Shown here: piece by piece, positions 26,140 to 35,052 of the stretch
Position numbering within the stretch: position 1 is the first letter of the stretch
How the letters are laid out: every line of letters begins with the position of its first letter
Assembly (NCBI GenBank): GCA_027490095.1
Contig: JAIXYT010000017.1
Location: 1-61,286 of the forward strand
Direction: 5' to 3'
Source of the DNA: Sphingomonadales bacterium
GTDB lineage: Bacteria; Pseudomonadota; Alphaproteobacteria; Sphingomonadales; Sphingomonadaceae
Length of the DNA stretch: 61,286 nucleotides
Notes under the pieces: generated by a model
Told to the model about the DNA's origin: nothing
What the model saw: only the letters and a program-made list of their open reading frames with translations
The model's database searches: none
Position numbers and translations under genes: made by a program

Positions 26140-28050
26140 ATGCACCCAGCGCTTCGCCCGGCCCGACCGCTCGTCATCCCGCTGGCACTGCTGCTGGCCG
26201 GGGCCGCCCCGGCACAGACTGCCCCAGCCCAGACCGCACCGGCCCAGACCGCACCGGCCCAGACCGCACCGGCCCAGACCGCACCGGCCCAGACCGTGAC
26301 GCCCCCGACAGTCGAAACCGGCCCGACGACCCGCTTCTACCTGTCCGACACAGAGGGCAAGGTCCGCACGCCCGCCGACACCGCCGCAACCGGCGCGGCC
26401 GTCACCACCGCCGCAGACCCGCTTGCAGCCGAAGCCGGGCGCGACCTGCTGAAGGCCGGCGGAAGCGCCGCCGACGCCGCGCTCGCCATGATGATCGCGC
26501 TCACCGTGGTCGAACCCCAGTCCAGCGGGCTCGGCGGCGGCGGCTTCCTCGTCTGGCACGACGCGCGGCTGGGCCGCACCTTCACCCTCGATGGCCGCGA
26601 ACGCGCCCCCGCCTCCGCAGTGCCCGGCCGGTTCCTCCTCGAAGACGGCAAGCCCATGTCGTTCCAGCAGGCCGTCCCCGGCGGCTACTCGGTCGGCGTC
26701 CCCGGCGCCGTCGCCCTCATCGCCGAGGCCCACAAGCGCTGGGGCAAGCGCCCCTGGGCCGAACTCTTCGCCCCCGCCATCCGCCACGCCCGCGAGGGGC
26801 TCATCGTCTCGGCCCGGCTCAACCGCTTCACCGCAGGCCGGCAACCCATGCTCGCCAAGGACCCGGCGGCCGCCCGCATCTTCCTCGATCCCGCGGGCAA
26901 GCCCTGGCCTGTCGGCCACCTGCTGAAGCAGCCCGAGCTCGCCGACAGCCTGGAAAAGATCGCCCGCGAAGGCCCCGACGCCTTCTACAAGGGCCCGATC
27001 GGCGCCGCGATCACGCACGCGGTCGCCACCGCCGCCAACAACCCCGCCGTCCTCTCGGCCGAGGATCTCGCCGCCTACCGGGTCACCGAGCGCAAGCCGC
27101 TCTGCCGCCCCTACCGGCAGTGGAAGGTCTGCACCATGGGCCCGCCGTCCGCCGGCGGCACCGCGGTCCTCCAGATCCTCCTCCAGCTCGAACGCTTCGA
27201 TCTGAAGGCGCTCGGCCCCGACAACCTGCTGTCCCAGCACCTCTTCGCCGAAAGCCAGCGCCTCGCCTTCGCCGACCGCGAGGCCTTCGGCGCCGATGCC
27301 GACTTCGCCCCCGTCCCCACCGAAGGCCTGCTCGCGCCCGATTATATCGCGGCCCGCAGCGCCCTCATCCGCCTCGACCGCGCAATGGCCGATGCCCCCG
27401 CCGGCAGCCCGAAGGGCGCGACCCCCCGGCTCGGCCAGCGCCTCGCCGACGTGCCTGCCACCAGCCACATGTCGGCCGCCGACGCGAAGGGCAATCTCGC
27501 AAGCCTCACCTCCACCATCGAAGGCCCCTTCGGCTCGGGCCTCGTCGCCGCCGGCATCGTCCTCAACAACGAGCTCACCGACTTCGATCTCGATCCCCGC
27601 CGACCCGACGGCACGCAATCCCCCAACGCCGTCGAGCCCGGCAAGCGCCCGCGCAGCTCCATGGCCCCCACCATCGTCTATGATGCAAAGGGCAGGCCCG
27701 TCGCCAGCTTCGGCGCCGCCGGCGGCGCCACCATCATCGCCCAGGTCGCCAAGGCGATCATCGCCCATCTCGACTGGGGCCTGTCGATCGAGGACGCACT
27801 CGCCGCCCCGCAACTCCTCGCAGACCGGCGCGGCCTGCGCTACGAACAGGGCAGCCGGCTCGAGGCCCAGGCCGCGGGGCTGAAGGCGCTCGGCCACAAG
27901 GATGTGCGCCCCGCCCCGCTCCCGCTCAAGGCCAACGCCATCGCGGCGGTCCCGGGCGGCTGGCGCGGCGCCGCAGATCCCCGGAGCGAAGGCGACGCAA
28001 GGGGAGTCGGCAGCGAAGGCAGCAGTGCAGCGGTTGGGGGGGCACAATGA
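26140..28050 (+). CDS. ggt: Gamma-glutamyltransferase
   Basis: Periplasmic GGT cleaves or transfers the gamma-glutamyl group of glutathione. 636 residues: a signal peptide (VIPLALLLAGAAPA), six tandem APAQT units right after it, then the N-terminal nucleophile hydrolase: AAGRDLLKAGGSAADAALA, QSSGLGGGGFLVW, FTLDGRERAP, GPPSAGGTAVLQILLQLE. The self-cleavage Thr starts the small subunit at about residue 441 (ATSHMSAADAKGNLAS), followed by STIEGPFGSGLVAAGIVLNN and GAAGGATIIAQVAKAI. ATG 26140 has GGGGA upstream; a TTG at 26104 overlapping the pyrD stop codon is less likely. It overlaps the next gene as ATGA. Confidence 0.95.
   Translation: MHPALRPARPLVIPLALLLAGAAPAQTAPAQTAPAQTAPAQTAPAQTAPAQTVTPPTVETGPTTRFYLSDTEGKVRTPADTAATGAAVTTAADPLAAEAGRDLLKAGGSAADAALAMMIALTVVEPQSSGLGGGGFLVWHDARLGRTFTLDGRERAPASAVPGRFLLEDGKPMSFQQAVPGGYSVGVPGAVALIAEAHKRWGKRPWAELFAPAIRHAREGLIVSARLNRFTAGRQPMLAKDPAAARIFLDPAGKPWPVGHLLKQPELADSLEKIAREGPDAFYKGPIGAAITHAVATAANNPAVLSAEDLAAYRVTERKPLCRPYRQWKVCTMGPPSAGGTAVLQILLQLERFDLKALGPDNLLSQHLFAESQRLAFADREAFGADADFAPVPTEGLLAPDYIAARSALIRLDRAMADAPAGSPKGATPRLGQRLADVPATSHMSAADAKGNLASLTSTIEGPFGSGLVAAGIVLNNELTDFDLDPRRPDGTQSPNAVEPGKRPRSSMAPTIVYDAKGRPVASFGAAGGATIIAQVAKAIIAHLDWGLSIEDALAAPQLLADRRGLRYEQGSRLEAQAAGLKALGHKDVRPAPLPLKANAIAAVPGGWRGAADPRSEGDARGVGSEGSSAAVGGAQ
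26206..26295 (+). repeat. Six 15-bp repeats encoding APAQT
   Basis: Six in-frame 15-bp units, the last four identical (GCACCGGCCCAGACC), encode (APAQT)6 between the signal peptide and the folded part of GGT. In-frame tandem units like this change number by slippage, altering only the linker length. Confidence 0.9.
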
Positions 28051-29903
28051 GCAAGGCAGACATCGAGCGCGCCGAACGCCTGCGCGCCGCCGAACGCGGC
28101 GTCCAGAGCACGGGCGTCGAGAAATGGGCCAACCTCGTCCAGATGTTCTTCGGCCAGGCCCAGCGCCTGGGTGACGCCCCCTTCCTCTGGCGCAAGGCCG
28201 GCGGCAAATGGCACGCCACCAGCTGGTCAGAGGCCGCAACCCGCGTCGCCGGCTTCGCAACCGCCCTCAAGGCGCTCGGCCTCAAGCCCGGCGACCGCGT
28301 CGTCCTCGTCTCCGAAAACCGCCCCGAATTCTGCCTGTGGGACCTCGCCATCATGGCAGCCGGCGGCATCACCGTCCCCACCTACACCACCAACACCGCG
28401 CGTGATCACACCCACATCCTGGAAAACTCGGGCGCCATCGGCGCCATCGTCTCCACCCCCAAGCTCGCCCGCACGCTCGCCGAGGCCGCCTACCAGGCCA
28501 GCGCCTGCCGCTTCCTCATCGGCATGGAGCCGCTGAAGCTCGGCCAGGCCAGCGAGCAGCTCGAAATCCACGACATGGAAACCCTCGTCGCCGCCCACCC
28601 CGGCGACGTCGCCGCAATCGCCGCGCAGGCGACCATGAAGCGCACCGACACCGCCTGCCTCATCTACACCTCGGGCACCGGCGGCACGCCCCGCGGCGTC
28701 AAACAGCACCACGGCGCCATCCTCCACAATGTCGCCGGCTGCATCGACATCATCCAGGCCGATTTCCCGCCCGAACCCAAGGCGGAAACCTTCCTCTCCT
28801 TCCTGCCCACCTCCCACGCCTACGAACACACCGCAGGCCAGTTCCTGCCCATCGGGCTCGGCGGCGAAATCTACTACGCCGAAAGCCTCGAAAAGCTCGC
28901 CGCCAACATCGAGGAAACCCACCCCTCGATCATGGTCGTCGTCCCCCGCCTGTTCGAGGTGCTCCGCGCCCGCATGCTGAAGACGATCGAGAAACAGGGC
29001 GGCCTCGCGCCCAAGCTGCTGTCGGCCGCCGAACGCCTCGGCCGCAAGCGCTACGAACGGGGCAGCCTCTCCCTCCTCGACCGCCCGCTCGACTTCCTGA
29101 TCGACCGCACGCTCCGGCAAAAGGTCCGCACCCGCTTCGGCGGCCGCCTCAAGGCCATGGTCTCCGGCGGCGCACCCCTCAACCCCGAGGTCGGCTTCTT
29201 CTTCGACGCCATCGGCGTCACCATCCTCCAGGGCTACGGGCAGACCGAATCCGCCCCCGTCATCTCCTGCAACCGCCCCGGCGCCCGTATCAAGATGCAC
29301 AGCGTCGGCCCCCCCTTGCGCGACGTCGACGTGATGATCGCCGAAGACGGCGAGATCCTCGTCGCCGGCGAGCTCGTCATGCAGGGCTACTGGAACAATC
29401 CGGCCGAAACCGACCGCGTCCTCACCCCCGAAGGCTGGCTCGCAACCGGCGACATCGGCCTCATCGACGAGGACGGCCACATCGTCATGACCGACCGCAA
29501 GAAGGACATCATCGTCAACGATAAAGGGGATAACGTAGCGCCTCAGCGCGTCGAGGGCATGCTCACCCTCCAGCCCGAAATCGGCCAGGCCATGGTCTAC
29601 GGAGACCGCCGCCCCTACCTCGTCGGCGTCGTCGTCCCCGATCCCGAACACATGATGGAATGGGCCGCCAAGCACGGAGTCGAAGTCGCGAGCCTGCGCC
29701 AGAACCCCGAATTCCTCCGCACCCTCCAGGCCGCCGTCGACCGCGTCAACGCCAACCTCTCCGTCATCGAAAAGGTCCGCCGCATCATCCCCGCCGACGA
29801 ACCCTTCACCGTCGAAAACGAACAGATGACCCCCAGCCTGAAAATCCGCCGCCACGTCCTGAAAAAGATCTACGGCGAAAGGCTCGACGCGCTCTACAAA
29901 TAG
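28047..29903 (+). CDS. Long-chain acyl-CoA synthetase (AMP-binding)
   Basis: Activates fatty acids to acyl-AMP and then acyl-CoA. 618 residues of the FadD15/FAA-like type. The P-loop is CLIYTSGTGGTPRGV (about 209-223; the usual T-S-G-T-T-G is T-S-G-T-G-G here), then SFLPTSHAYEHTAG, MVSGGAPLNPEVGFFF, ILQGYGQTESAPV and the A8 motif TGDIGLIDEDGHIVMTDRKK, ending DIIVNDKGDNVAPQRVE. ATG 28047 overlaps the ggt stop codon (ATGA). The substrate chain length is not determined by sequence alone. Confidence 0.94.
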   Translation: MSKADIERAERLRAAERGVQSTGVEKWANLVQMFFGQAQRLGDAPFLWRKAGGKWHATSWSEAATRVAGFATALKALGLKPGDRVVLVSENRPEFCLWDLAIMAAGGITVPTYTTNTARDHTHILENSGAIGAIVSTPKLARTLAEAAYQASACRFLIGMEPLKLGQASEQLEIHDMETLVAAHPGDVAAIAAQATMKRTDTACLIYTSGTGGTPRGVKQHHGAILHNVAGCIDIIQADFPPEPKAETFLSFLPTSHAYEHTAGQFLPIGLGGEIYYAESLEKLAANIEETHPSIMVVVPRLFEVLRARMLKTIEKQGGLAPKLLSAAERLGRKRYERGSLSLLDRPLDFLIDRTLRQKVRTRFGGRLKAMVSGGAPLNPEVGFFFDAIGVTILQGYGQTESAPVISCNRPGARIKMHSVGPPLRDVDVMIAEDGEILVAGELVMQGYWNNPAETDRVLTPEGWLATGDIGLIDEDGHIVMTDRKKDIIVNDKGDNVAPQRVEGMLTLQPEIGQAMVYGDRRPYLVGVVVPDPEHMMEWAAKHGVEVASLRQNPEFLRTLQAAVDRVNANLSVIEKVRRIIPADEPFTVENEQMTPSLKIRRHVLKKIYGERLDALYK

Positions 29904-29943
29904 GGGCCTGCCACCAACGCGTCGTCCCGAAAGAATCCGCGTC

Positions 29944-29964
29944 GTCCCGGGCTTGACCCGGGAC
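29944..29964. repeat. Second intergenic palindrome family, copy 2
   Basis: GTCCCGGG/CCCGGGAC with a CTTGA loop, followed by CTCCCG. A truncated neighbour starts at 29919 (CGCGTCGTCCC, then AAAGAATC). It belongs with the hairpin at 23410. No gene lies between 29904 and 30154. Confidence 0.75.
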
Positions 29965-30004
29965 CTCCCGCCGTCCGAGAGCCAGCAAACCCGAGCACCA
30001 ACGA

Positions 30005-30048
30005 AGGGGCTCCGCCCCTCCACCCCGGCAGGGGCATGATGCCCCCGC
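30005..30048 (+). repeat. REP-like palindrome unit c (plus orientation, unpaired)
   Basis: Hairpin 1 at 30005-30019 (AGGGGC/GCCCCT) and hairpin 2 at 30028-30048 (GCAGGGGCAT paired with ATGCCCCCGC, one mismatch), linker CCACCCCG, followed by ACCCCTCG. The same design as the other units, but no inverted partner was found within the next few kb. Confidence 0.85.
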
Positions 30049-30154
30049 ACCCCTCGGTCACGAGCGCTTTTGCAGCGAAGCGTCAACCAAGGGGCCGAAA
30101 GCGGACTGACTGCTCCGAGTTGGGTGCAACTGGAAAGCTGCCCGCTCCATTCCT

Positions 30155-30865
30155 CTAGGCCTCGATTCGACGAGGTCTGTTCGCCAGTTCCATGAGTCTG
30201 GCCACGTCGAGGAGCCTGATCGAGCGGTACTCAAGCTTCAAGAGGTCGCGTTCCGCGAGCCGTGCAAGGGTCTTAGCAAGGGTACTGCGCGACATGTTGG
30301 CGAGCGCTGCGATATTCTGATGCGATGTCCAGACGACGGGGTCTGTGCTGGGCGACGAAGGAGCGTGGCGGCAGCCGGCGCTGTGCAGCAGGATTGCGGC
30401 GCATCGTTGCGCCGAGCTTTGCAACTGAAGGTCGACCGCCATGCTGGCTACCGAGTCGAACTCCCGCAATAGCCCATGACCGAAGTGTCGCCACCAAAGT
30501 GGATGGCGGTCGAGCAAGGCGGTGATCGCTGACAGGGGTGCAATCGCGACGGTGCTTTTCACGGCCGCCTCAACGGAGCCGCGGCGCGGCTCCTGTGACA
30601 TCAATGGGCCGAACCCGCTCCATTCCCCCGCTCCAGCAAGTCGGTTCGGCAGCGCCCCGGGTGACGCTTGATGGTGCGACATGAGCAGCGCTCCCGATGC
30701 AATGCCAAAGATGCCGCCAGGCGGGTCCCCCGCCACATACAGGCTTTCACCAGCAGAGAGCGACCGCCATCGGCAGTCGTCCAGCACCGCTTCTCGGAAG
30801 TCCGCCGGGCTGACCGACAGCCAGCCTCGCTCGCTCAGGGCACGCCTGCTTGCAGAGCTATCCAT
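30155..30865 (-). CDS. Crp/Fnr family transcriptional regulator
   Basis: 236 residues. A cyclic-nucleotide-type sensor domain (about 25-140; ESLYVAGDPPGGIFGIASGA) and a C-terminal winged helix (about 170-225) with VVWTSHQNIAALANMSRSTLAKTLARLAERDLLKLEYRSIRL. There is no Cys cluster of the Fnr kind, and the cAMP-contact Arg/Ser of Crp are not obvious, so the ligand is unknown. The start is ATG 30865; a GTG at 30874 is possible. GC is lower than in the surrounding genes. Divergent from the DUF1254 pair, which it probably controls. Confidence 0.9.
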   Translation of the reverse strand: MDSSASRRALSERGWLSVSPADFREAVLDDCRWRSLSAGESLYVAGDPPGGIFGIASGALLMSHHQASPGALPNRLAGAGEWSGFGPLMSQEPRRGSVEAAVKSTVAIAPLSAITALLDRHPLWWRHFGHGLLREFDSVASMAVDLQLQSSAQRCAAILLHSAGCRHAPSSPSTDPVVWTSHQNIAALANMSRSTLAKTLARLAERDLLKLEYRSIRLLDVARLMELANRPRRIEA

Positions 30866-30892
30866 CGATCGCACTGTAATTTGTTAAGATCG

Positions 30893-30912
30893 ATTGTCCA
30901 GAACGAGACAAT
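30893..30912. promoter_or_regulatory. Candidate operator in the Crp/Fnr-DUF1254 gap
   Basis: ATTGTC (30893-30898), 8 nt, GACAAT (30907-30912): a perfect 6-bp inverted repeat with Crp-like size and symmetry. A second inverted repeat, ATCGATC (30864-30870) and GATCGAT (30888-30894), lies beside it, over the regulator's start codon. Both sit in the 139-nt divergent promoter region, where an autoregulated Crp/Fnr protein would be expected to bind. Confidence 0.5.
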
Positions 30913-31004
30913 GACTTTTGCCGCCTACGGCAGGCTTCACGCCTGAAGATCCGCGCCTGGGTTGGCTGACCTTCGCCAGCCTGGCGTATGCTGGGAGAAG
31001 CCTA

Positions 31005-32009
31005 ATGGTCAGCACAATTCCCGACATCGACTCGTCCGGATGGGCCGTCGATCCGCGCAAGCATGGAATGAACGCACGCGAATACATCCAGGCCGAAAGT
31101 CGCGCCTTCTTCGCGGACTTCCTCGGGCGCGCCGGCCTCAACACCTTCTTCCATTTCAAGACACTGACCAAGGCAGCCGACCATTGGGTTGTCTCGCCCA
31201 ACCTCGACACCATCTACTCGCTGGCGATCATCAACGCTCGCAAAGGCTTTACCCTCAGGCTCCCGGACGTGGGCAGCCGCTTCATCTCCACCCAGATCAT
31301 CACCGAGGATCACCTGACGCCCTTCTACATCTATGGCGGGGGCACGCACCGGTTTGCCGCCGGGGACTTCGCAACCGATTTCGTCGGGGTCGGGGTGCGC
31401 ATGGGCACCAATGGCACGCCAGACGATGTCAGGGCCGTCGTCGAGCAATTGCAACCGCATTACGCGATCGAAGGCGCCGCTCCTGAGGCGGACCTCGCGC
31501 CATTCGACAAGGCAGTTCTCGAAAAGGTGCGCGCCGCACTGATGCCAGAGTATTCGAAGCTCCCCAACACCTTCGGTGCCATGCAGAAAACGGCGGCCGA
31601 CGTCCGCGACTGGGAGTATTTCACCTATGCCACCGCCGGCGCCTGGGGGCTCTCGGCCGACGAGAACGCGATGTACGCGATCGGCGGCCCTGCCGACGCC
31701 AAGGGCAGCCAGGGCTATCTGGCAACCTTTCCCAAGGTGCCGGCCGAAGCCTTCTTTTCGATCACCGCCTATGGTCCACAGAAGTATCTGATGACCGACA
31801 GCGACAATGTTGTTGGCAGCAACCATGGCGTGATCCTGGAGCCCGACGGCAGTTTCAAGGTTGCCTTCGGCGGAGAACAGCATCGCGGGCTGGCGCCCAA
31901 TTTCCTGGCCACTCCCGAGGATGGCTGGAGCATCCTGCTGCGCGCCTACAAGCCCGATGTCGCGGCCTTCAAGGCCTATCAGGTCCCCGAATTCAGAAAG
32001 GTCGACTGA
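31005..32009 (+). CDS. DUF1254/DUF1214 domain protein, first of a tandem pair
   Basis: 334 residues. The DUF1254 N-terminal part carries YIQAESRAFFADFLGRAGLN, VSPNLDTIYSLAIINARKGF and LRLPDVGSRFISTQIITEDH; the C-terminal DUF1214-like part contains FFSITAYGPQKYLM and NHGVILEPDGSFKVAFGGEQ. No signal peptide is visible with ATG 31005, which follows GGGAGAAG; an in-frame TTG at 30918 would add 29 residues and is less likely. Function unknown; the family occurs in two-domain form in many bacteria. Lower GC than the window average. Confidence 0.88.
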   Translation: MVSTIPDIDSSGWAVDPRKHGMNAREYIQAESRAFFADFLGRAGLNTFFHFKTLTKAADHWVVSPNLDTIYSLAIINARKGFTLRLPDVGSRFISTQIITEDHLTPFYIYGGGTHRFAAGDFATDFVGVGVRMGTNGTPDDVRAVVEQLQPHYAIEGAAPEADLAPFDKAVLEKVRAALMPEYSKLPNTFGAMQKTAADVRDWEYFTYATAGAWGLSADENAMYAIGGPADAKGSQGYLATFPKVPAEAFFSITAYGPQKYLMTDSDNVVGSNHGVILEPDGSFKVAFGGEQHRGLAPNFLATPEDGWSILLRAYKPDVAAFKAYQVPEFRKVD

Positions 32010-32977
32010 TGCCCGCAACGATCGTCACCGAAGACAACTTCATCGTGGCGGAGACGGACCGCTATTTCTCGGAGCATGTCGCCAAGCACCCGGTCAACAC
32101 GGTGCGCCATGCACGTGAGCCCTCCGGGCCGAACAACCAGTTCGTCATCACCGAAAACCAGGACGTCCTCTACAGCCATGCGCTGGTCGATACCCGCGGC
32201 GGTGCCACGATCACCAACCCCGACTGGGACTATTTCTCGGTCATCCAGATCATCGACGAGAACCAGTACACGCTCGACGTCCTCTACCCCGGCCAGAGCC
32301 GCACCCTGACACCCGACGACCTGACGCTTGGATCCTATGTCTTCCTCAACATGCGCACCGGGCTGAAGGGGCTTGATGCCAAGTCCCTCGCAGAATCCCA
32401 CGCGCATCAGGACGCACTGAAGATCGAGACGAAGTCGGCGATCCCCTATCAGCCGAAGGGCTTTGACAAGGCGAGCCTTGATGCTGTGCGAACGGAGCTG
32501 ATCTCCCACGCACGCGAGATCAAGGATGTCGAAAAGGCCTTCGGCTTGCCGGAGGAAACCGAGCCACGCACCCGGCTGGTCGCGGCGGCCGCCGGCTGGG
32601 GTGGCCTGCCCGTGGCGCACGCCGCCTACATCGCATCGATCAAGCCCGGACCGGAGGCGGCAAAGGGCAAATGTGCCCGGATGACCTTGCCCAGACCACC
32701 GCTCAAGTTCGACAAGGGCGCATTCTTCTCGGTCACCACTTACGGTCCGGACAGCTGGATCAAGACCGAGAAATTCGCTGTCAACAACCGCCGGGCCGAG
32801 GCCAATCCCGACGGGTCTGTGACGTTCCGCTTCAACTGCCCCGGTCAGCCGAACAATATCGATACGGTGGACGACTGGATCCTGATGATTCGCCTGTATC
32901 AGGCCGAAAGCGTGGAACAAATCCTAGACTATATGAAGCATGTCCAGGCCAACGTAAAAATTGAGGTTTGCAGCTAG
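32009..32977 (+). CDS. DUF1254/DUF1214 domain protein, second of a tandem pair
   Basis: 322 residues, a paralogue of the upstream gene. Shared blocks: GPNNQFVITENQDVLYSHAL near residues 40-59, SVIQIIDENQYT, a C-terminal FFSVTTYGPDSWIKTEKFAV and NPDGSVTFRFNCPGQPNNID. ATG 32009 shares one base with the stop codon of the first gene (TGATG), so the two proteins are made together. It lacks a signal peptide. The function is unknown; a two-subunit complex is a reasonable guess. The 519-nt gap that follows has no gene. Confidence 0.87.
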   Translation: MPATIVTEDNFIVAETDRYFSEHVAKHPVNTVRHAREPSGPNNQFVITENQDVLYSHALVDTRGGATITNPDWDYFSVIQIIDENQYTLDVLYPGQSRTLTPDDLTLGSYVFLNMRTGLKGLDAKSLAESHAHQDALKIETKSAIPYQPKGFDKASLDAVRTELISHAREIKDVEKAFGLPEETEPRTRLVAAAAGWGGLPVAHAAYIASIKPGPEAAKGKCARMTLPRPPLKFDKGAFFSVTTYGPDSWIKTEKFAVNNRRAEANPDGSVTFRFNCPGQPNNIDTVDDWILMIRLYQAESVEQILDYMKHVQANVKIEVCS

Positions 32978-33496
32978 TCGGTGGCGAACGACCGCTATAC
33001 GGAACGACAATTGCTTCGCCAAATGGCGGTATTGCGGGCGCAGAGCCGCCGCAAAGCGTCCAGCCCATCCAGCAATCCCCGATGTACAGCTGCTTCCTGC
33101 CACCCCGAAACCGCCGTCCAGATTAGCCCCATCATCCACTTCGGCGCCGAACTGCGCGCGCAAAGTCCCGCAATCACCCCAAAACACACCCCAAAAACAC
33201 GCGACATGTCATGTATGTGATGCAAAAAATCGGCGCCTTTCAGCCCTGAAACCGCTCCACCCCGGCGGCCCTCTCCTACAGCTGGCCCCTCCATCCCGTT
33301 GATTTCACGGCAAATAGGATTGTTCCACGTGGAACAACCAATATGGTTACTTGGCCCACCAGCGGCCGGCGGCACAGCCGCCGAGTCCGCTCGCACACAA
33401 AAACAGGAGAAATTGCCGGCAAAGCCGGCGCGTCGGACGTGTCGGCGGAGGTCTCCGCCGCACGCCGGCCGGGTGCTCTGGCGAGTCTTTCGACGT
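32978..33496. other. 519-nt noncoding region with parS-like site
   Basis: No convincing gene on either strand. The left part (33000-33230) is A/C-rich and has a short direct repeat around CATGTCATGTATGTGATG. The right part has the palindrome at 33320-33337 and the inverted repeats GCCGGC...GCCGGC and GGCGGAG/CTCCGCC (33416-33461), just beyond the ubiB stop codon and possibly ending its transcript. Confidence 0.65.
33320..33337. other. parS-like centromere palindrome
   Basis: TGTTCCACGTGGAACA is a perfect 16-bp palindrome at 33321-33336, extended by T/A to 18 bp. It matches the chromosomal parS consensus TGTTNCACGTGNAACA, the ParB binding site near replication origins. It lies 4.5 kb from dnaA and about 6 kb from the change in strand composition. 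Chance occurrence of a perfect 16-bp match in a noncoding gap is very unlikely. Confidence 0.85.
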
Positions 33497-35044
33497 TCAG
33501 CCGATTGCGTCCGCAATCGCCATGAACGCAAAAGCCGCCGCCGCGCCCAAAATCACCCAGCCCAACCGGCTCCCGCGCTGCACCACCACCCCCAGAACCG
33601 GCTCCTCCTCCAGCACCGGCACGCTCGGCGGCGCGGCACTTTCCGGCGGCAGCTGCCGCACGAACCGCTGGGCGAGCTCCGGCAGCCGCCGCAGCAGCCG
33701 GATGTTGGCAATCAGCCCGTCGGCGGCCTTCGCCTCCGGCCCCAGCTCGTCGCGGATCCAGCCCTTCACATAAGGCGCCGCCACGTCCCACATGTTCACA
33801 TCCGGGTCCAGGCTCAGCGCAACGCCTTCCACCATCACCATCGTCTTCTGCAGCAGCAGCAGATGCGGCTGCACCGGCATATCGAAGCTCCGCGTGATCG
33901 CGAACAGCCCGTCCAGCAGATTCGCGACCGAAATGTCCCGCGTTTGGCGGCCCCGGATCGGCTCGCCTACCGCGCGCAGCGCCGTCGCGAAGGCGCCGGG
34001 GTCATGATAGGCCGGCACATAGCCCGCCTCGAAATGGATGTCGGCAACCCGCCGGTAATTGCCCGTGATCAGCCCATAGAGGATCTCGGCCAGATACACC
34101 CGCGCCCGCCGGTCCAGCCGCCCCATGATCCCGAAATCGATCAGCACCAGTCGCCCGTCATCGGCGAGCAGGATGTTCCCCTGGTGCAGGTCGGCATGGA
34201 AGAACCCGTTCCCGATCGCCTGTTGCAGGAACCCCCGCACCAGCGTGGAGGCCAGCACCCGCCTGTCGGCCCCGCTCGCCTCCACGGCTGCAAGGTCCGT
34301 CAGTTTCACCCCGTCGATCCACTCCAGCGCCAGCGTCCGCCGCGTGGTCAGCGCCCATTCCACGTCCGGCACCCGCACCCCCGGCTCGCCGCGCACCGCG
34401 TCCGCCAGTTCGCTCGCATTGCCGGCCTCGCGCCTGAGGTCCAGCTCGGCGTTGGTCCATTGCCGAAAGGTCTCGATCACCACCCGCGGCTTCAGCCGGG
34501 CGAATTCGCCGCCGGCCCGCTCCAGCCGCGCCGCCGCCCAGGCATAGCTCGACAGCGCCTCGGCAAAGGCCTGCTCCACGCCGGGCCGCAGCACCTTCAG
34601 CGCGATCGCCCGGCCATCTATCGTCACCGCCCGGTGAACCTGCGCGATCGACGCGGCACCCGCGGGCTTTTCCGACACTTCGGCCAGATGCGCCCGCCAC
34701 CCGCCCGGGAACACCGAATCGAGCTCCTTCTCGATCACGCTCCAGGGGGCAGGCGGCAGATCGTCCTGCAGCCGCTTCAGATCTTCGGCCGCCGCCGGCC
34801 CCACCAGGTCGGGCCGGGTCGCCAGCGCCTGGCCCAGCTTCACCGCCGCCGGCCCGCAGGCCTTCAGCCCGCCGGCAAAGTCGGGCGTCTCCGGCGCGCC
34901 CGATCCGAACCGCAGCAGCCGCGCCCCGATTCGCGCGAACGCCGGCACATCGGCATGCGTCTCGAACGGCCGCAGCGCCCCGTGCCGGGCAAGCTTCCTG
35001 GCGTCGCCCAACAGGCGCCAGCCATGACCGATCCCGCCCAGCAT
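33497..35044 (-). CDS. ubiB: Ubiquinone biosynthesis regulatory protein kinase UbiB
   Basis: UbiB is an atypical ADCK/ABC1 kinase-like ATPase needed for ubiquinone synthesis at the membrane. 515 residues: KLGQALATRPDLVG with the KxGQ-type motif, then the A-rich nucleotide loop (KPAGAASIAQVHRAV), LKVLRPGVEQA, FFHADLHQGNILLADDG (catalytic Asp-like and Asn) and LVLIDFGIMGRLD, and two C-terminal membrane helices (the last around VILGAAAAFAFMAIAD). It starts 8 nt after ubiE. Confidence 0.96.
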   Translation of the reverse strand: MLGGIGHGWRLLGDARKLARHGALRPFETHADVPAFARIGARLLRFGSGAPETPDFAGGLKACGPAAVKLGQALATRPDLVGPAAAEDLKRLQDDLPPAPWSVIEKELDSVFPGGWRAHLAEVSEKPAGAASIAQVHRAVTIDGRAIALKVLRPGVEQAFAEALSSYAWAAARLERAGGEFARLKPRVVIETFRQWTNAELDLRREAGNASELADAVRGEPGVRVPDVEWALTTRRTLALEWIDGVKLTDLAAVEASGADRRVLASTLVRGFLQQAIGNGFFHADLHQGNILLADDGRLVLIDFGIMGRLDRRARVYLAEILYGLITGNYRRVADIHFEAGYVPAYHDPGAFATALRAVGEPIRGRQTRDISVANLLDGLFAITRSFDMPVQPHLLLLQKTMVMVEGVALSLDPDVNMWDVAAPYVKGWIRDELGPEAKAADGLIANIRLLRRLPELAQRFVRQLPPESAAPPSVPVLEEEPVLGVVVQRGSRLGWVILGAAAAFAFMAIADAIG

Positions 35045-35052
35045 GGGCCGCG

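Noticed and set aside
32995-33531. Minus-strand 178-residue frame in the parS gap
   Set aside because: No start with a ribosome site, and the composition is Cys/Arg-rich. It covers the palindromes and is not conserved-looking.
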